The notes under the pieces: generated by a model | What the model saw: the letters and a program-made list of their open reading frames with translations, nothing else | Databases searched by the model: none | Told to the model about the DNA's origin: nothing | Shown: positions 51,679 through 61,824 of the stretch, piece by piece | Layout: every line of letters starts with the position of its first letter | Numbering within the stretch: the first letter of the stretch is position 1 | Translations under genes and position numbers: made by a program | Origin: Necropsobacter massiliensis | GTDB lineage: Bacteria; Pseudomonadota; Gammaproteobacteria; Enterobacterales; Pasteurellaceae | Direction of reading: 5' to 3' | DNA length: 64,000 nucleotides | Assembly (NCBI RefSeq): GCF_000827595.2 | Contig: NZ_LN776184.1 | Span: 94,033 to 158,032, forward strand

Positions 51679-52180
51679 AGTTTTATTACTCACAACCCTG
51701 ATGATAACATCCTTGCCGGTACTGGCATTAAAAGACGATACCAATCAGCCGATTAATATCGAGTCCGATAATCAGTCTCTGGATATGGAAAACAGTGTGG
51801 TGACATTCTCTGATAATGTTGTGATTACGCAGGGTTCTATTCTGATCAAAGCCAATAAAGTGGTGATTACCCGACCGCCAGAAAATTCGGGCAAAAAGGA
51901 AACTGTCGATGCGTTCGGCACACCGGTCACTTTCCATCAGCTGCTGGACGACGGCAAACCGGTGGACGGTAAAGCCAATAAAGTCCATTATGATCTGGGT
52001 ACAGAGTTTCTCACCCTGACCGGCAATGCTGAATTAAAACAGCTGGACAGTAAAATTAACGGCGAACTCATCACTTACGATGTGAAAAAACAGCAGTTGA
52101 AAGCCAACGGAGACGGAAAATCACGTGTGAAAACCGTATTAATTCCGACCCAGTTAAATGAGCAGAAGAAGAAAAAATAG
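51659..52180 (+). CDS. lptA: LPS transport periplasmic protein LptA
   Basis: 173 aa with a signal peptide (LLLTTLMITSLPVLA). The OstA domain includes SLDMENSVVTFSDNVVITQG and GKANKVHYDLGTEFLTLTGN. It forms the periplasmic bridge for lipopolysaccharide. Confidence 0.94.
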   Translation: MKSINNKVLLLTTLMITSLPVLALKDDTNQPINIESDNQSLDMENSVVTFSDNVVITQGSILIKANKVVITRPPENSGKKETVDAFGTPVTFHQLLDDGKPVDGKANKVHYDLGTEFLTLTGNAELKQLDSKINGELITYDVKKQQLKANGDGKSRVKTVLIPTQLNEQKKKK

Positions 52181-52192
52181 GATTTTGATGTT

Positions 52193-52918
52193 ATGTCTAT
52201 TCTTTATGCTGAAAATCTCACCAAAAGTTATAAAAGCCGTCAAGTGGTTGCCGACGTCAGCTTAACCGTGAATTCAAATGAAATTGTCGGGTTGCTCGGA
52301 CCTAACGGCGCAGGAAAAACCACAACCTTTTATATGGTGGTCGGTCTGATACGTCATGATCAGGGCAAAATCCGTATTGATGACGAAGATATCAGCCTGT
52401 TGCCGATGCACAACCGCGCCCAGCGCGGGATCGGCTACCTGCCGCAGGAAGCCTCTATTTTCCGTCGCCTCAGCGTGTATGATAATCTGATGGCGGTACT
52501 GGAAATTCGCAAAGATCTTAACGGCAGACAGCGCCGAGAAAGAGCGGACGAACTGATTGACGAATTCAACATCGGACATATTCGCGATAATTTGGGGCAA
52601 TCATTATCGGGCGGGGAACGCCGCAGAGTCGAGATTGCACGCGCGCTTGCCGCCAATCCCAAATTTATTCTGCTGGATGAACCCTTTGCTGGCGTCGATC
52701 CGATCTCCGTAATTGATATTAAAAAAATCATTATGGATCTGCGCGATCGCGGGCTCGGCGTGCTTATCACGGATCATAACGTACGTGAAACGCTGGATGT
52801 CTGCCAACGCGCTTACATTGTCAGTGCCGGTAAAATGATCGCCACCGGCACTCCAGAGGCAGTGATGAACAACGAGCATGTCCGCCGCGTATATTTAGGC
52901 GAACAATTCAAATTATAG
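52193..52918 (+). CDS. lptB: LPS export ATPase LptB
   Basis: 241 aa: Walker [20 protein letters not shown], signature [16 protein letters not shown], Walker [14 protein letters not shown]. Highly conserved family member, ending [12 protein letters not shown]. Confidence 0.97.
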   Translation: MSILYAENLTKSYKSRQVVADVSLTVNSNEIVGLLGPNGAGKTTTFYMVVGLIRHDQGKIRIDDEDISLLPMHNRAQRGIGYLPQEASIFRRLSVYDNLMAVLEIRKDLNGRQRRERADELIDEFNIGHIRDNLGQSLSGGERRRVEIARALAANPKFILLDEPFAGVDPISVIDIKKIIMDLRDRGLGVLITDHNVRETLDVCQRAYIVSAGKMIATGTPEAVMNNEHVRRVYLGEQFKL

Positions 52919-52933
52919 CGACAGTTTATCCTT

Positions 52934-53437
52934 ATGGTGACATTTACCCAATTACTAACGCCCGACAATATTCGTCAAGGCGTAGTGTGTTCCAGCAAAA
53001 AACGCGTATTTGAAATGATCGGACGGATTGTCGCGCCGCAGCTTGAACTGCCCGACAGCGAACATTGCGGCTTTGACTATCTGTTTAATCGCGAAAAACT
53101 GGGCAATTCAGGCTTAGGCAACGGCGTCGCCATGCCTAAAGGTAGATTGCCGGAGGAAAATAAACCGATCGCCGTATTTCTACAGCTGGATACCCCAATT
53201 AACTATGAAGCGGCGGATCACCGTGAAGTGGATTTGATTTTCGCTTTATTCATCCCCGCGCAACGCTGTGCCGAATTTTCACAGTCGGTATTACCGGAAT
53301 TGGCGGAAAAATTATTGGATAAAACACTGTGCAAACAGCTGAGAAGCGCACAAAGTGCGGAGGAAATCTGGCAGATTTTTGCCCATGCCGATCACCTTCA
53401 TCAGGAAGTCTCTGAACCGACACCAAACGAACGATAA
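52934..53437 (+). CDS. ptsN: Nitrogen-PTS IIA-like protein, phosphorylatable His replaced by Lys
   Basis: 167-aa EIIA-Ntr domain. Family segments REKLGNSGLGNGVAMPKGRL and VFLQLDTPINYEAADHREVDLIFALFIPA align with E. coli PtsN, where the equivalent of PKG is PHG and the His (His73) accepts phosphate from NPr. Here codon 69 is AAA (53138-53140), Lys, so it should not be phosphorylated and may act as a fixed-state regulator. It keeps its place between lptB and rapZ. The usual hpf and rpoN neighbours are absent. Confidence 0.92.
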   Translation: MVTFTQLLTPDNIRQGVVCSSKKRVFEMIGRIVAPQLELPDSEHCGFDYLFNREKLGNSGLGNGVAMPKGRLPEENKPIAVFLQLDTPINYEAADHREVDLIFALFIPAQRCAEFSQSVLPELAEKLLDKTLCKQLRSAQSAEEIWQIFAHADHLHQEVSEPTPNER

Positions 53438-53449
53438 CAGGTGCAAGTT

Positions 53450-54304
53450 ATGGAAATCATCATTATCAGCGGTCGCTCCGGCGCGGGAAAATCCGTAGCG
53501 TTGCGTGCACTGGAGGACATCGGATATTATTGCGTTGATAACCTGCCGGTGGATTTACTGCCGCAGCTGGTCGAAATTTTGTCCACTAATCAGTCTTCCG
53601 TTGCCATCAGCATTGACATTCGCAATCTACCGAATACCTCCTCACAGCTGGAACAAGTGCTCACTCGGTTACAGGAACATCATCAGCTTAAAATCATCTT
53701 TCTGGATACAGATCGCAGCACTTTAATCAGACGCTACAGCGATTCGCGCCGCCTGCATCCGCTGTCAATTCAGGATTTGTCTCTTGAAGCGGCGATTGAG
53801 GCGGAACAGGCTTATCTGGAACCGCTGATTCAACAAGCCAATATCATTATTGATACCGCGCATTTGTCCACGCACGAACTGGCGGAACGACTGCGTGAAT
53901 TTCTGCGCGGCAATACAGAAAAAGAGCTGAAAATAGTGGTGGAATCCTTTGGTTTTAAATATGGTTTACCGCTTGATGCGGATTATGTCTTTGACGTGCG
54001 TTTTCTGCCGAACCCGCATTGGAACCCGGAACTGCGCCCGATGACCGGTTTAGATAAACCCGTTGCCGAGTTTCTGAATAAACACAATGAAGTCAATAAT
54101 TTTATTTATCAGACCCGTAGCTATATCGAAACTTGGCTGCCGATGCTGGAGCAGAATAATCGCAGTTATTTAACCATTGCAATCGGCTGTACCGGTGGCA
54201 AACACCGTTCAGTATATATCGCACAACAATTGGGCGAATACTTTCTGGCGAAAGGGAAAAACGTCCGAATTCAGCATAAATCCTTAGAACGACATAAAAA
54301 ATGA
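53450..54304 (+). CDS. rapZ: RNase adapter protein RapZ
   Basis: 284 aa. Walker [21 protein letters not shown] and [13 protein letters not shown] are visible, with C-terminal [10 protein letters not shown] and [15 protein letters not shown]. In E. coli it targets the sRNA GlmZ for RNase E cleavage to control GlmS. ATG 53450 follows AGGTG; GTG 53441 is in frame upstream. Confidence 0.95.
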   Translation: MEIIIISGRSGAGKSVALRALEDIGYYCVDNLPVDLLPQLVEILSTNQSSVAISIDIRNLPNTSSQLEQVLTRLQEHHQLKIIFLDTDRSTLIRRYSDSRRLHPLSIQDLSLEAAIEAEQAYLEPLIQQANIIIDTAHLSTHELAERLREFLRGNTEKELKIVVESFGFKYGLPLDADYVFDVRFLPNPHWNPELRPMTGLDKPVAEFLNKHNEVNNFIYQTRSYIETWLPMLEQNNRSYLTIAIGCTGGKHRSVYIAQQLGEYFLAKGKNVRIQHKSLERHKK

Positions 54305-54316
54305 CGGATAACATAA

Positions 54317-54347
54317 AAAAAGTGCGGTAATTTTTACCGCACTTTTT
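54317..54347. terminator. Bidirectional terminator built from an inverted uptake-signal pair
   Basis: 14-bp perfect stem AAAAAGTGCGGTAA/TTACCGCACTTTTT with a TTT loop between convergent rapZ and obgE. Confidence 0.95.
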
Positions 54348-54353
54348 CGTTGC

Positions 54354-55541
<1,188 letters not shown>

Positions 55542-55603
55542 TCATGGTTTTCTATCTTATTTATTTTCGCTAAAAACTGACCGCACTTTGACTGAGCACC
55601 GGT

Positions 55604-56548
55604 TTAATCCGGGATTTTTATTTTCTGTACCGCCTTCGGCTTGATAAAACGGTGCCCAATTGCAGAAGTCATCGCTCCGAAGACCACCACCAGCGCACCA
55701 ATATAGCTGATGGAATTTAATTCCGGTGCAGCGAAATGCTGCGGTAAAAAATAGTGCAGCAAATGGGAAAATAAAATGGTAAATAACGGCACCAGCGTAA
55801 TCACTACGCTAACTTTCGCCACATCCCAACGATTCAGCGCTTCGGCATACGCGCCATAACCTATCAGGGTATTCAGGCAGCAATAAATAAAACATAGTAA
55901 GGTAAAGCCGCTTAAGGCGTTCACCTGCGCAACTTCAGCAAAGGGCGTAAACACAACCGCACAACCGAAGTAAATCATCAGCAGCACCTGCTGCGAGCTG
56001 AACCGACGCAGCATCAATTTTTGCGCTAAACCGTAAGTTACCCAGATAATTGATGCACAAACGCTTAAGATAACCCCGATAAAATAATCGTTTAAGCGAG
56101 TAAAGTCCTCAAATCGATCATTAAAAAACAGGCATAAACCGATAATCAGCACAAAAATCCCGATTTTCTGATGCAGCCCCAGTGTTTCCTTAAAAATAAC
56201 AACCCCACAAAACAGCATCATAAATGACGATAAATGAATAAAGATCTGCGCTACTGCCGGCTCAATAAAGCGCAACGATGAGTTAAATAACGAAAAATTC
56301 CCCGCCAGCCCGAGAATACCGATAATCGCCAGTCCGACAAAATAGCGGTTGAGCTGGGAGAATTTCGGCAATTTCCCGCTTAAACCAAGCAGCAACAATA
56401 ATGCCAGCGTCGCGACCAGAAAGCGATACCAAACAATAGTCAGCGTATCCATGGCGGTTAACACTTGTTTTAGGGCGAGCGGCAGCGATCCCCATGCCAT
56501 TGCGGTGACTAACGCAAACATAAAGCCCAACAACGGTTGCTGTTTCAT
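55604..56548 (-). CDS. EamA-family (DMT) transporter, copy A
   Basis: 314 aa, about ten helices in two EamA repeats, starting MKQQPLLGFMFALVTAMAWG. In the slot of E. coli yhbE. It is paralogous to the next upstream gene (shared ALNRWDVAKVS / ALNRWDIAKVS and QILLMIYxGCA), so the gene has been duplicated here. The substrate is unknown. Confidence 0.88.
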   Translation of the reverse strand: MKQQPLLGFMFALVTAMAWGSLPLALKQVLTAMDTLTIVWYRFLVATLALLLLLGLSGKLPKFSQLNRYFVGLAIIGILGLAGNFSLFNSSLRFIEPAVAQIFIHLSSFMMLFCGVVIFKETLGLHQKIGIFVLIIGLCLFFNDRFEDFTRLNDYFIGVILSVCASIIWVTYGLAQKLMLRRFSSQQVLLMIYFGCAVVFTPFAEVAQVNALSGFTLLCFIYCCLNTLIGYGAYAEALNRWDVAKVSVVITLVPLFTILFSHLLHYFLPQHFAAPELNSISYIGALVVVFGAMTSAIGHRFIKPKAVQKIKIPD

Positions 56549-56562
56549 CTTGATTCCTTCAG

Positions 56563-57483
56563 TTACAATAATCTGACCAATTTTAATTTATGTCCTAATG
56601 CCGATAATAAGGCGCCCAACACAACGCAAAGCGCGCCGCAATAGCTTATCCAGTTTAGCTCGACTGCGGCAAAGTGCTGCGGGCTGATTGCCACCGCCAA
56701 ATGAGAAAAAATCAACGTGAACACCGGAATCTGGGTCAAAATAGCGCTGACTTTCGCAATGTCCCAACGGTTTAATGCCTCGGCATAGCAGCCGTAAGCG
56801 ATTATTGTATTAACGCCGGATAAAATTAGGCAAATCTGTTGAAAAGTATTCAATTCCACAATCTGTGGCACATCGGCAAAGGGCAGAAAAACCAACGCGC
56901 AACCGATATAAATCATTAACAGAATTTGCTGGGAATTCAAGCGCGCCAGTAATAATTTCTGTGCAATCGCATACACAACCCAGATAAAACTGGACAGCAC
57001 AATAAATATTACCCCTTTGGAATACAGATTCAATTGCAAAAAATCATCCACCCGCTCATTAAAAAACAGCAGCAACCCCAAAATTAAAAACCCTAGCCCG
57101 ATCTTCTGATGCATTCCCATTTTTTCTTTAAACAAAAAAACACCGACAATCAGCATAATAAACGAAGATAACGGACTGAGCACCTGACTTGTGGTCGGGG
57201 GAATATATTTCAGTGCCAGATTATACAGAAAAAAATTCACCGACAGCCCGACGATACCAAGCAGAATAAGCAGTGTATCTTTACCGCCCAAGCGACTGAA
57301 CCGAAGTGGCTTACCGCTTAAACATAATAAGATAGACAACCCGACGGCGGCTAAAGCAAATCGATACCAAACCGACGTCTGAATATCCATTACCTGTACC
57401 ACTTGCTGCACAAAAATAGGCAGCGAACTCCACATAAAAGCCGCTGTCAGCCCGAAAAGAAAGCCGGATAAAGGTTGTTTCAT
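56563..57483 (-). CDS. EamA-family (DMT) transporter, copy B
   Basis: 306 aa, about ten helices, starting MKQPLSGFLFGLTAAFMWSS. It is the tandem paralogue of 55604-56548, 14 bp apart and probably co-transcribed. It is separated from rpmA by a hairpin. Substrate unknown. Confidence 0.88.
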   Translation of the reverse strand: MKQPLSGFLFGLTAAFMWSSLPIFVQQVVQVMDIQTSVWYRFALAAVGLSILLCLSGKPLRFSRLGGKDTLLILLGIVGLSVNFFLYNLALKYIPPTTSQVLSPLSSFIMLIVGVFLFKEKMGMHQKIGLGFLILGLLLFFNERVDDFLQLNLYSKGVIFIVLSSFIWVVYAIAQKLLLARLNSQQILLMIYIGCALVFLPFADVPQIVELNTFQQICLILSGVNTIIAYGCYAEALNRWDIAKVSAILTQIPVFTLIFSHLAVAISPQHFAAVELNWISYCGALCVVLGALLSALGHKLKLVRLL

Positions 57484-57497
57484 TGCTATCCTTTAAT

Positions 57498-57528
57498 AAA
57501 AAAAGCCCCACAAACAATTTGTGAGGCA
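57498..57528 (-). terminator. rplU-rpmA terminator
   Basis: GCC.CACAAA/TTTGTG.GGC hairpin, then a T run on the minus strand. Confidence 0.8.
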
Positions 57529-57556
57529 TTTCGCGATTTATTGCGTGTTGCTGAAA

Positions 57557-57814
57557 TTACTCGGTAACGATACTGACGTATTTACGATTTTTCTCGCCTT
57601 TCACTTCAAATTTCACTTTACCGTCCGCAGTTGCGAATAAGGTATGGTCACGTCCGATACCGACATTATTACCGGCATGGAATTTAGTACCACGTTGACG
57701 AACGATAATGCTGCCTGCTAAGACGGATTCCCCACCGAAACGTTTCACACCAAGGCGTTTAGCTTCAGAATCGCGACCGTTACGAGTCGAACCACCAGCT
57801 TTTTTAGTTGCCAT
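57557..57814 (-). CDS. rpmA: 50S ribosomal protein L27
   Basis: 85 aa, [20 protein letters not shown], with [15 protein letters not shown]. Its N-terminus reaches the peptidyl transferase centre. Follows rplU by 20 bp. Confidence 0.98.
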   Translation of the reverse strand: MATKKAGGSTRNGRDSEAKRLGVKRFGGESVLAGSIIVRQRGTKFHAGNNVGIGRDHTLFATADGKVKFEVKGEKNRKYVSIVTE

Positions 57815-57834
57815 CTACTTGATCTCCTCTGAAA

Positions 57835-58146
57835 TTATGCTTGAATCCCAGTGATTTTCACTTCGGTGAACCACTGACGATGACCTTGTTGTTTACGGCT
57901 GTGTTTACGACGACGGAATTTAACAATTTTAACTTTATCGCCGCGACCGTGAGAAACCACTTCAGCCACTACTTTGCCGCCGGCAACAACCGGGGCGCCA
58001 ATTTTTACATCTTCACCGTTAACGACCATTAACACTGAGTCAAACTCAACGGTTTCGCCAGTTGCGATTTCAAGTTTTTCTAAACGAACAACCTGACCTT
58101 CGCTGACTCGGTGTTGTTTACCGCCACTTTGGAAAACTGCGTACAT
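57835..58146 (-). CDS. rplU: 50S ribosomal protein L21
   Basis: 103 aa starting [18 protein letters not shown] at 58146 (frame open six codons further). It ends in the basic [19 protein letters not shown] segment that binds 23S rRNA. First gene of rplU-rpmA, divergent from ispB. Confidence 0.98.
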   Translation of the reverse strand: MYAVFQSGGKQHRVSEGQVVRLEKLEIATGETVEFDSVLMVVNGEDVKIGAPVVAGGKVVAEVVSHGRGDKVKIVKFRRRKHSRKQQGHRQWFTEVKITGIQA

Positions 58147-58360
58147 AAATACTCCGCTATACATTGTGCTTATAATGTTAACCCATTCAGCACATCAAAA
58201 TTCATATAAATAGGTCGCAAATTCTACGTAAAAAACGGGCTGATAGCAAGAACTTATTTACAATAAAATAAAAAATTTCCGATTTGTTCTGGTTTGATTT
58301 CAGAAAGCTTAGAAAATCAGGTACAATCAACCGCACTTTAGTCTTTTACTGATATTCGCG

Positions 58361-59353
58361 ATGACAGAAAAAATCAATCTAATGGATATTCATGCAATCC
58401 AGACGCTAATCAACGAGGATATGCAAAAAGTAAACGCTACCATCTTGGCTCAGCTCAATTCCGATGTGGCGTTGATTAACCAGCTCGGCTATTACATTAT
58501 TCAGGGCGGCGGCAAGCGTATCCGCCCGATGATTGCCGTTCTGGCGGCAAATGCGCTGGCATATTCTGGTGAAGATCACATAACCTGCGCGGCATTTATC
58601 GAATTTACGCACCCCGCCACTTTGCTGCATGACGATGTGGTTGACGAATCGGATATGCGACGCGGCAAACCTACCGCCAATAACGAATTCGGTAATGCGG
58701 CAAGTGTTTTGGTGGGCGATTATATTTATACCCGTTCGTTCCAGCTAATGACACAGGTGAATTCGTTAAGAATTTTAAAAATTATGTCAGACGCGACAAA
58801 TGTCATTGCCGAAGGCGAAGTGCAGCAATTAATGAATGTCAACGACCCGAATATTACGGAAGAAAATTATATGCGGGTCATTTACAGTAAAACCGCCCGC
58901 TTATTTGAAGCAGCCACCCAATGTGCGGCAATCGCCGCCGGTGCCAGCGCGCAACAAGAACAAGCACTACAGGATTACGGACGCTATCTCGGCACCGCAT
59001 TCCAATTGGTTGACGATGTACTGGATTACAGTGCCAATGCACAGGCGTTGGGTAAAAACGTTGGAGACGATTTAGCCGAAGGCAAACCGACACTGCCGTT
59101 GCTGCATGCCATGCGGCAAGGAACCCCAGTGCAGGCGGATTTAATCCGTCATGCAATCGAACAAGGCGGGCAACGTGAAATTTTAGCGCAGGTACTGGCA
59201 ATTATGGCACAACACAACTCGCTGGACTACGCCATGCAACGCGCCCGTGAAGAAGCGCAAAAGGCCGTCGAAGCAATTGCGATATTGCCGCAAAGCGATT
59301 ATAAAACCGCATTAATTTCACTGGCTTATCTCTCAGTAGAACGTGAATACTAA
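58361..59353 (+). CDS. ispB: Octaprenyl diphosphate synthase
   Basis: 330-aa trans-prenyltransferase making the C40 side chain of quinones. Aspartate-rich motifs [15 protein letters not shown] and LVDDVLDY are present, with [15 protein letters not shown] near the N-terminus. Met8 (58382) is an alternative start. Divergent from rplU as in E. coli. Confidence 0.96.
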   Translation: MTEKINLMDIHAIQTLINEDMQKVNATILAQLNSDVALINQLGYYIIQGGGKRIRPMIAVLAANALAYSGEDHITCAAFIEFTHPATLLHDDVVDESDMRRGKPTANNEFGNAASVLVGDYIYTRSFQLMTQVNSLRILKIMSDATNVIAEGEVQQLMNVNDPNITEENYMRVIYSKTARLFEAATQCAAIAAGASAQQEQALQDYGRYLGTAFQLVDDVLDYSANAQALGKNVGDDLAEGKPTLPLLHAMRQGTPVQADLIRHAIEQGGQREILAQVLAIMAQHNSLDYAMQRAREEAQKAVEAIAILPQSDYKTALISLAYLSVEREY

Positions 59354-59397
59354 CACGCGGTAAGAAACCTCACTTTCAACAAATACCCTTTAGCATT

Positions 59398-60099
59398 ATG
59401 ACAGAACAACATACGCCACAAAAACTAACGCGCAAAGGCAAAGATCCCAATGCGCCGTTCATTCGCCCGCAACTCACTCTACCGGACGGATATCATAAAC
59501 TATTGCTGCATTCCTGCTGCGCGCCCTGTTCGGGTGAAGTGATGGAAGCCATTCATGCCTCCGGTATCGACTTTACCATTTACTTCTATAATCCGAATAT
59601 TCATCCGCTGAAAGAATACCTGATTCGGAAAGAGGAAAATATTCGTTTTGCGCAAAAATGGGGCATTCCATTTATTGATGCCGATTACGACCGGCAAAAC
59701 TGGTTCGATCGTGCCAAAGGCATGGAAGATGAACCGGAGCGCGGCATTCGCTGTACCATGTGCTTTGATATGCGCTTTGAAAAGGCGGCGCAATACGCAC
59801 ATGAAAACGGCTTTCCGGTATTTACCAGCTGTCTGGGCATTTCTCGCTGGAAAGACATGAATCAAATTAACGGTTGCGGTCACCGCGCGGCAGCCAAATA
59901 TGATGATGTGGTTTACTGGGATTACAACTGGCGCAAAGGCGGCGGTTCGCAACGAATGATCGAAATCAGCAAGCGTGAACGGTTCTATCAGCAGGAATAT
60001 TGCGGCTGCGTTTATTCCCTGCGCGATACAAATAAATGGCGCGAAAAAAACGGTCGGCAGAAAATAGAAATCGGCACGCTGTTTTATAACGCAGATTAA
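59398..60099 (+). CDS. queH: Epoxyqueuosine reductase QueH
   Basis: 233-aa DUF208 protein performing the last step of queuosine tRNA modification in place of QueG. Cysteine motifs for an iron-sulfur and metal site are present: [22 protein letters not shown] and EYCGCVYS. Located 44 bp after ispB on the same strand. Confidence 0.93.
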   Translation: MTEQHTPQKLTRKGKDPNAPFIRPQLTLPDGYHKLLLHSCCAPCSGEVMEAIHASGIDFTIYFYNPNIHPLKEYLIRKEENIRFAQKWGIPFIDADYDRQNWFDRAKGMEDEPERGIRCTMCFDMRFEKAAQYAHENGFPVFTSCLGISRWKDMNQINGCGHRAAAKYDDVVYWDYNWRKGGGSQRMIEISKRERFYQQEYCGCVYSLRDTNKWREKNGRQKIEIGTLFYNAD

Positions 60100-60122
60100 T
60101 GTTCAAAACAGATAAAAAAATA

Positions 60123-60161
60123 ACCGCACTTTGGGGAATGCTCAAAGTGCGGTCGTTTTTT
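60123..60161. terminator. Bidirectional terminator from an inverted uptake-signal pair
   Basis: 11-bp stem ACCGCACTTTG/CAAAGTGCGGT, 9-nt loop, then a T run; between convergent queH and the PTS gene. Confidence 0.92.
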
Positions 60162-60179
60162 GACAGGTTTACGACATGA

Positions 60180-61643
60180 TTAAGCGCGTTTTGTCTGTGC
60201 TTTTTTCACTAAAATAACCGAAAGCGTAAATGCGACACAGAAAGAAATCAGCATGCCGATGCAATACATTGCCAGACTATCCGGTTTAATCGACGGAATG
60301 CCCAGTAACCCGGCCGCCCCCAGCGCCTGCGCTTTGACATTAAAGAATGCGATGAAAGCACTGGATAAACCGGAACCGATCATCGCCGCTAAAAAGGCCT
60401 GACGATACCGTAAGTTCACCCCAAACATGGCAGGTTCGGTAATTCCTAATAATGCCGAGACGCCGGATGGAATCGCCAAACCGCGCACTTTAGGATCTTT
60501 CAGGGCAAAAGCCACGCCCAAACAAGCGGCGCCCTGTGCAATATTCGACATCGCCGCAATTGGGAAGATGAAAGTGCCGCCGGATAGCGCCATATTGGAT
60601 AACAATTGTGTTTCAACGGCGATAAAGGTTTGATGCATACCGGTGATAACGATAGGCGCATAGAAAGTTCCGAACACGCCGCCACCAACAAAACCAAGCG
60701 TATCATATAACCAAGTGAGTCCTTTGGTAATCAAATCGCCGGCTTCACGCCCCAACGGACCAATGACGGTAAACGCCAATAGCCCAGCAATAAACAGGGA
60801 AAACAGCGGTGTAATCAGATTATCCAGATATGACGGTACGAATTTACGGAAAGTTTTTTCTAAGCTCGCCAGTACCCAAGCAGAAACCAGCGTTGGAATT
60901 ACGGTGCCCTGATAACCGACTTTTTCAATTTCCAGCCCTAATACATTCCAGTAGGTAATCTTTCCTTCGGCAGCGGTTAACGCATAATTCCAGCCGTCAG
61001 CCAACGCCGGATGAACCAAAAGCATCCCTAATGCCGCACCAAGAAACGGATTACCGCCAAATTTGCGCGTTGCGGAAAATCCGAGCAGCACCGGCAAAAA
61101 GACAAACGGTGCATTTGCGATAGTATTAATAAAATCAACCAAATCGGAGATTGCGGCATATCGGTCAACCACGGAAAAACCGCTGATTGCCTGCCCGGCA
61201 TCACGCAACTCTTGCGGAATAGTCCAGAAAAACCCTTGTGCGGTGAGCATACTATGAATACCCATCAATAAACCGCCGGCAACAATTGCCGGGATAATTG
61301 GCACAAAAATATCCGCTAATCCTTTGACAATCCGCATTAACCAGTTTTGGTTTTCTGTGCTAGCCGCAGCAACTTCATTTTTAGTCATATCGCCCATATT
61401 AAGCAGCGCAGACATCTCGGCATGCACCTTGTTGACCGTACCGGAACCGAAAATAATTTGATACTGACCGGATACTGAAAACTGTCCTTTTACGCCTTCA
61501 ATGTTTTCAATGGCCTCTTTATCAATTTTAGACTCGTCCTTCACGACGATGCGTAAACGGGTCGCACAATGGGCTAACGCGCTGATATTGTCCTTGCCAC
61601 CAAGTTTGTCAATCACTTGTTTGGCAATATTAGGGAAGTTCAT
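60180..61643 (-). CDS. scrA: PTS EIIBC transporter, sucrose family
   Basis: 487 aa. N-terminal IIB domain with phospho-cysteine in SALAHCATRLRIVV, then a ten-helix IIC domain (FVPIIPAIVAGGLLMG, GYQGTVIPTLVSAWV, ITGMHQTFIAVETQLL, LLGITEPAMFGVN). The sequence resembles enterobacterial ScrA more than TreB. No IIA domain is present, so a glucose-type IIA (Crr) would supply phosphate. No scrB hydrolase or scrR regulator is adjacent. Specificity is inferred. Confidence 0.72.
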   Translation of the reverse strand: MNFPNIAKQVIDKLGGKDNISALAHCATRLRIVVKDESKIDKEAIENIEGVKGQFSVSGQYQIIFGSGTVNKVHAEMSALLNMGDMTKNEVAAASTENQNWLMRIVKGLADIFVPIIPAIVAGGLLMGIHSMLTAQGFFWTIPQELRDAGQAISGFSVVDRYAAISDLVDFINTIANAPFVFLPVLLGFSATRKFGGNPFLGAALGMLLVHPALADGWNYALTAAEGKITYWNVLGLEIEKVGYQGTVIPTLVSAWVLASLEKTFRKFVPSYLDNLITPLFSLFIAGLLAFTVIGPLGREAGDLITKGLTWLYDTLGFVGGGVFGTFYAPIVITGMHQTFIAVETQLLSNMALSGGTFIFPIAAMSNIAQGAACLGVAFALKDPKVRGLAIPSGVSALLGITEPAMFGVNLRYRQAFLAAMIGSGLSSAFIAFFNVKAQALGAAGLLGIPSIKPDSLAMYCIGMLISFCVAFTLSVILVKKAQTKRA

Positions 61644-61824
61644 ATCGTTCTCCTGGAGGGTTGATGATAAAATTTGTCAGCAAATTCTAACTAAAACGGT
61701 TAAGCTATTCTAGCAAAATCAAGAGAAAATCACTGTTTCGTGATCTATTTCTAAAAAACCGGCAAAAATCACCGCACTTAAGCACAAAACAATGCAACCC
61801 GAACTGTTCAGTTCAATTTTCAAA

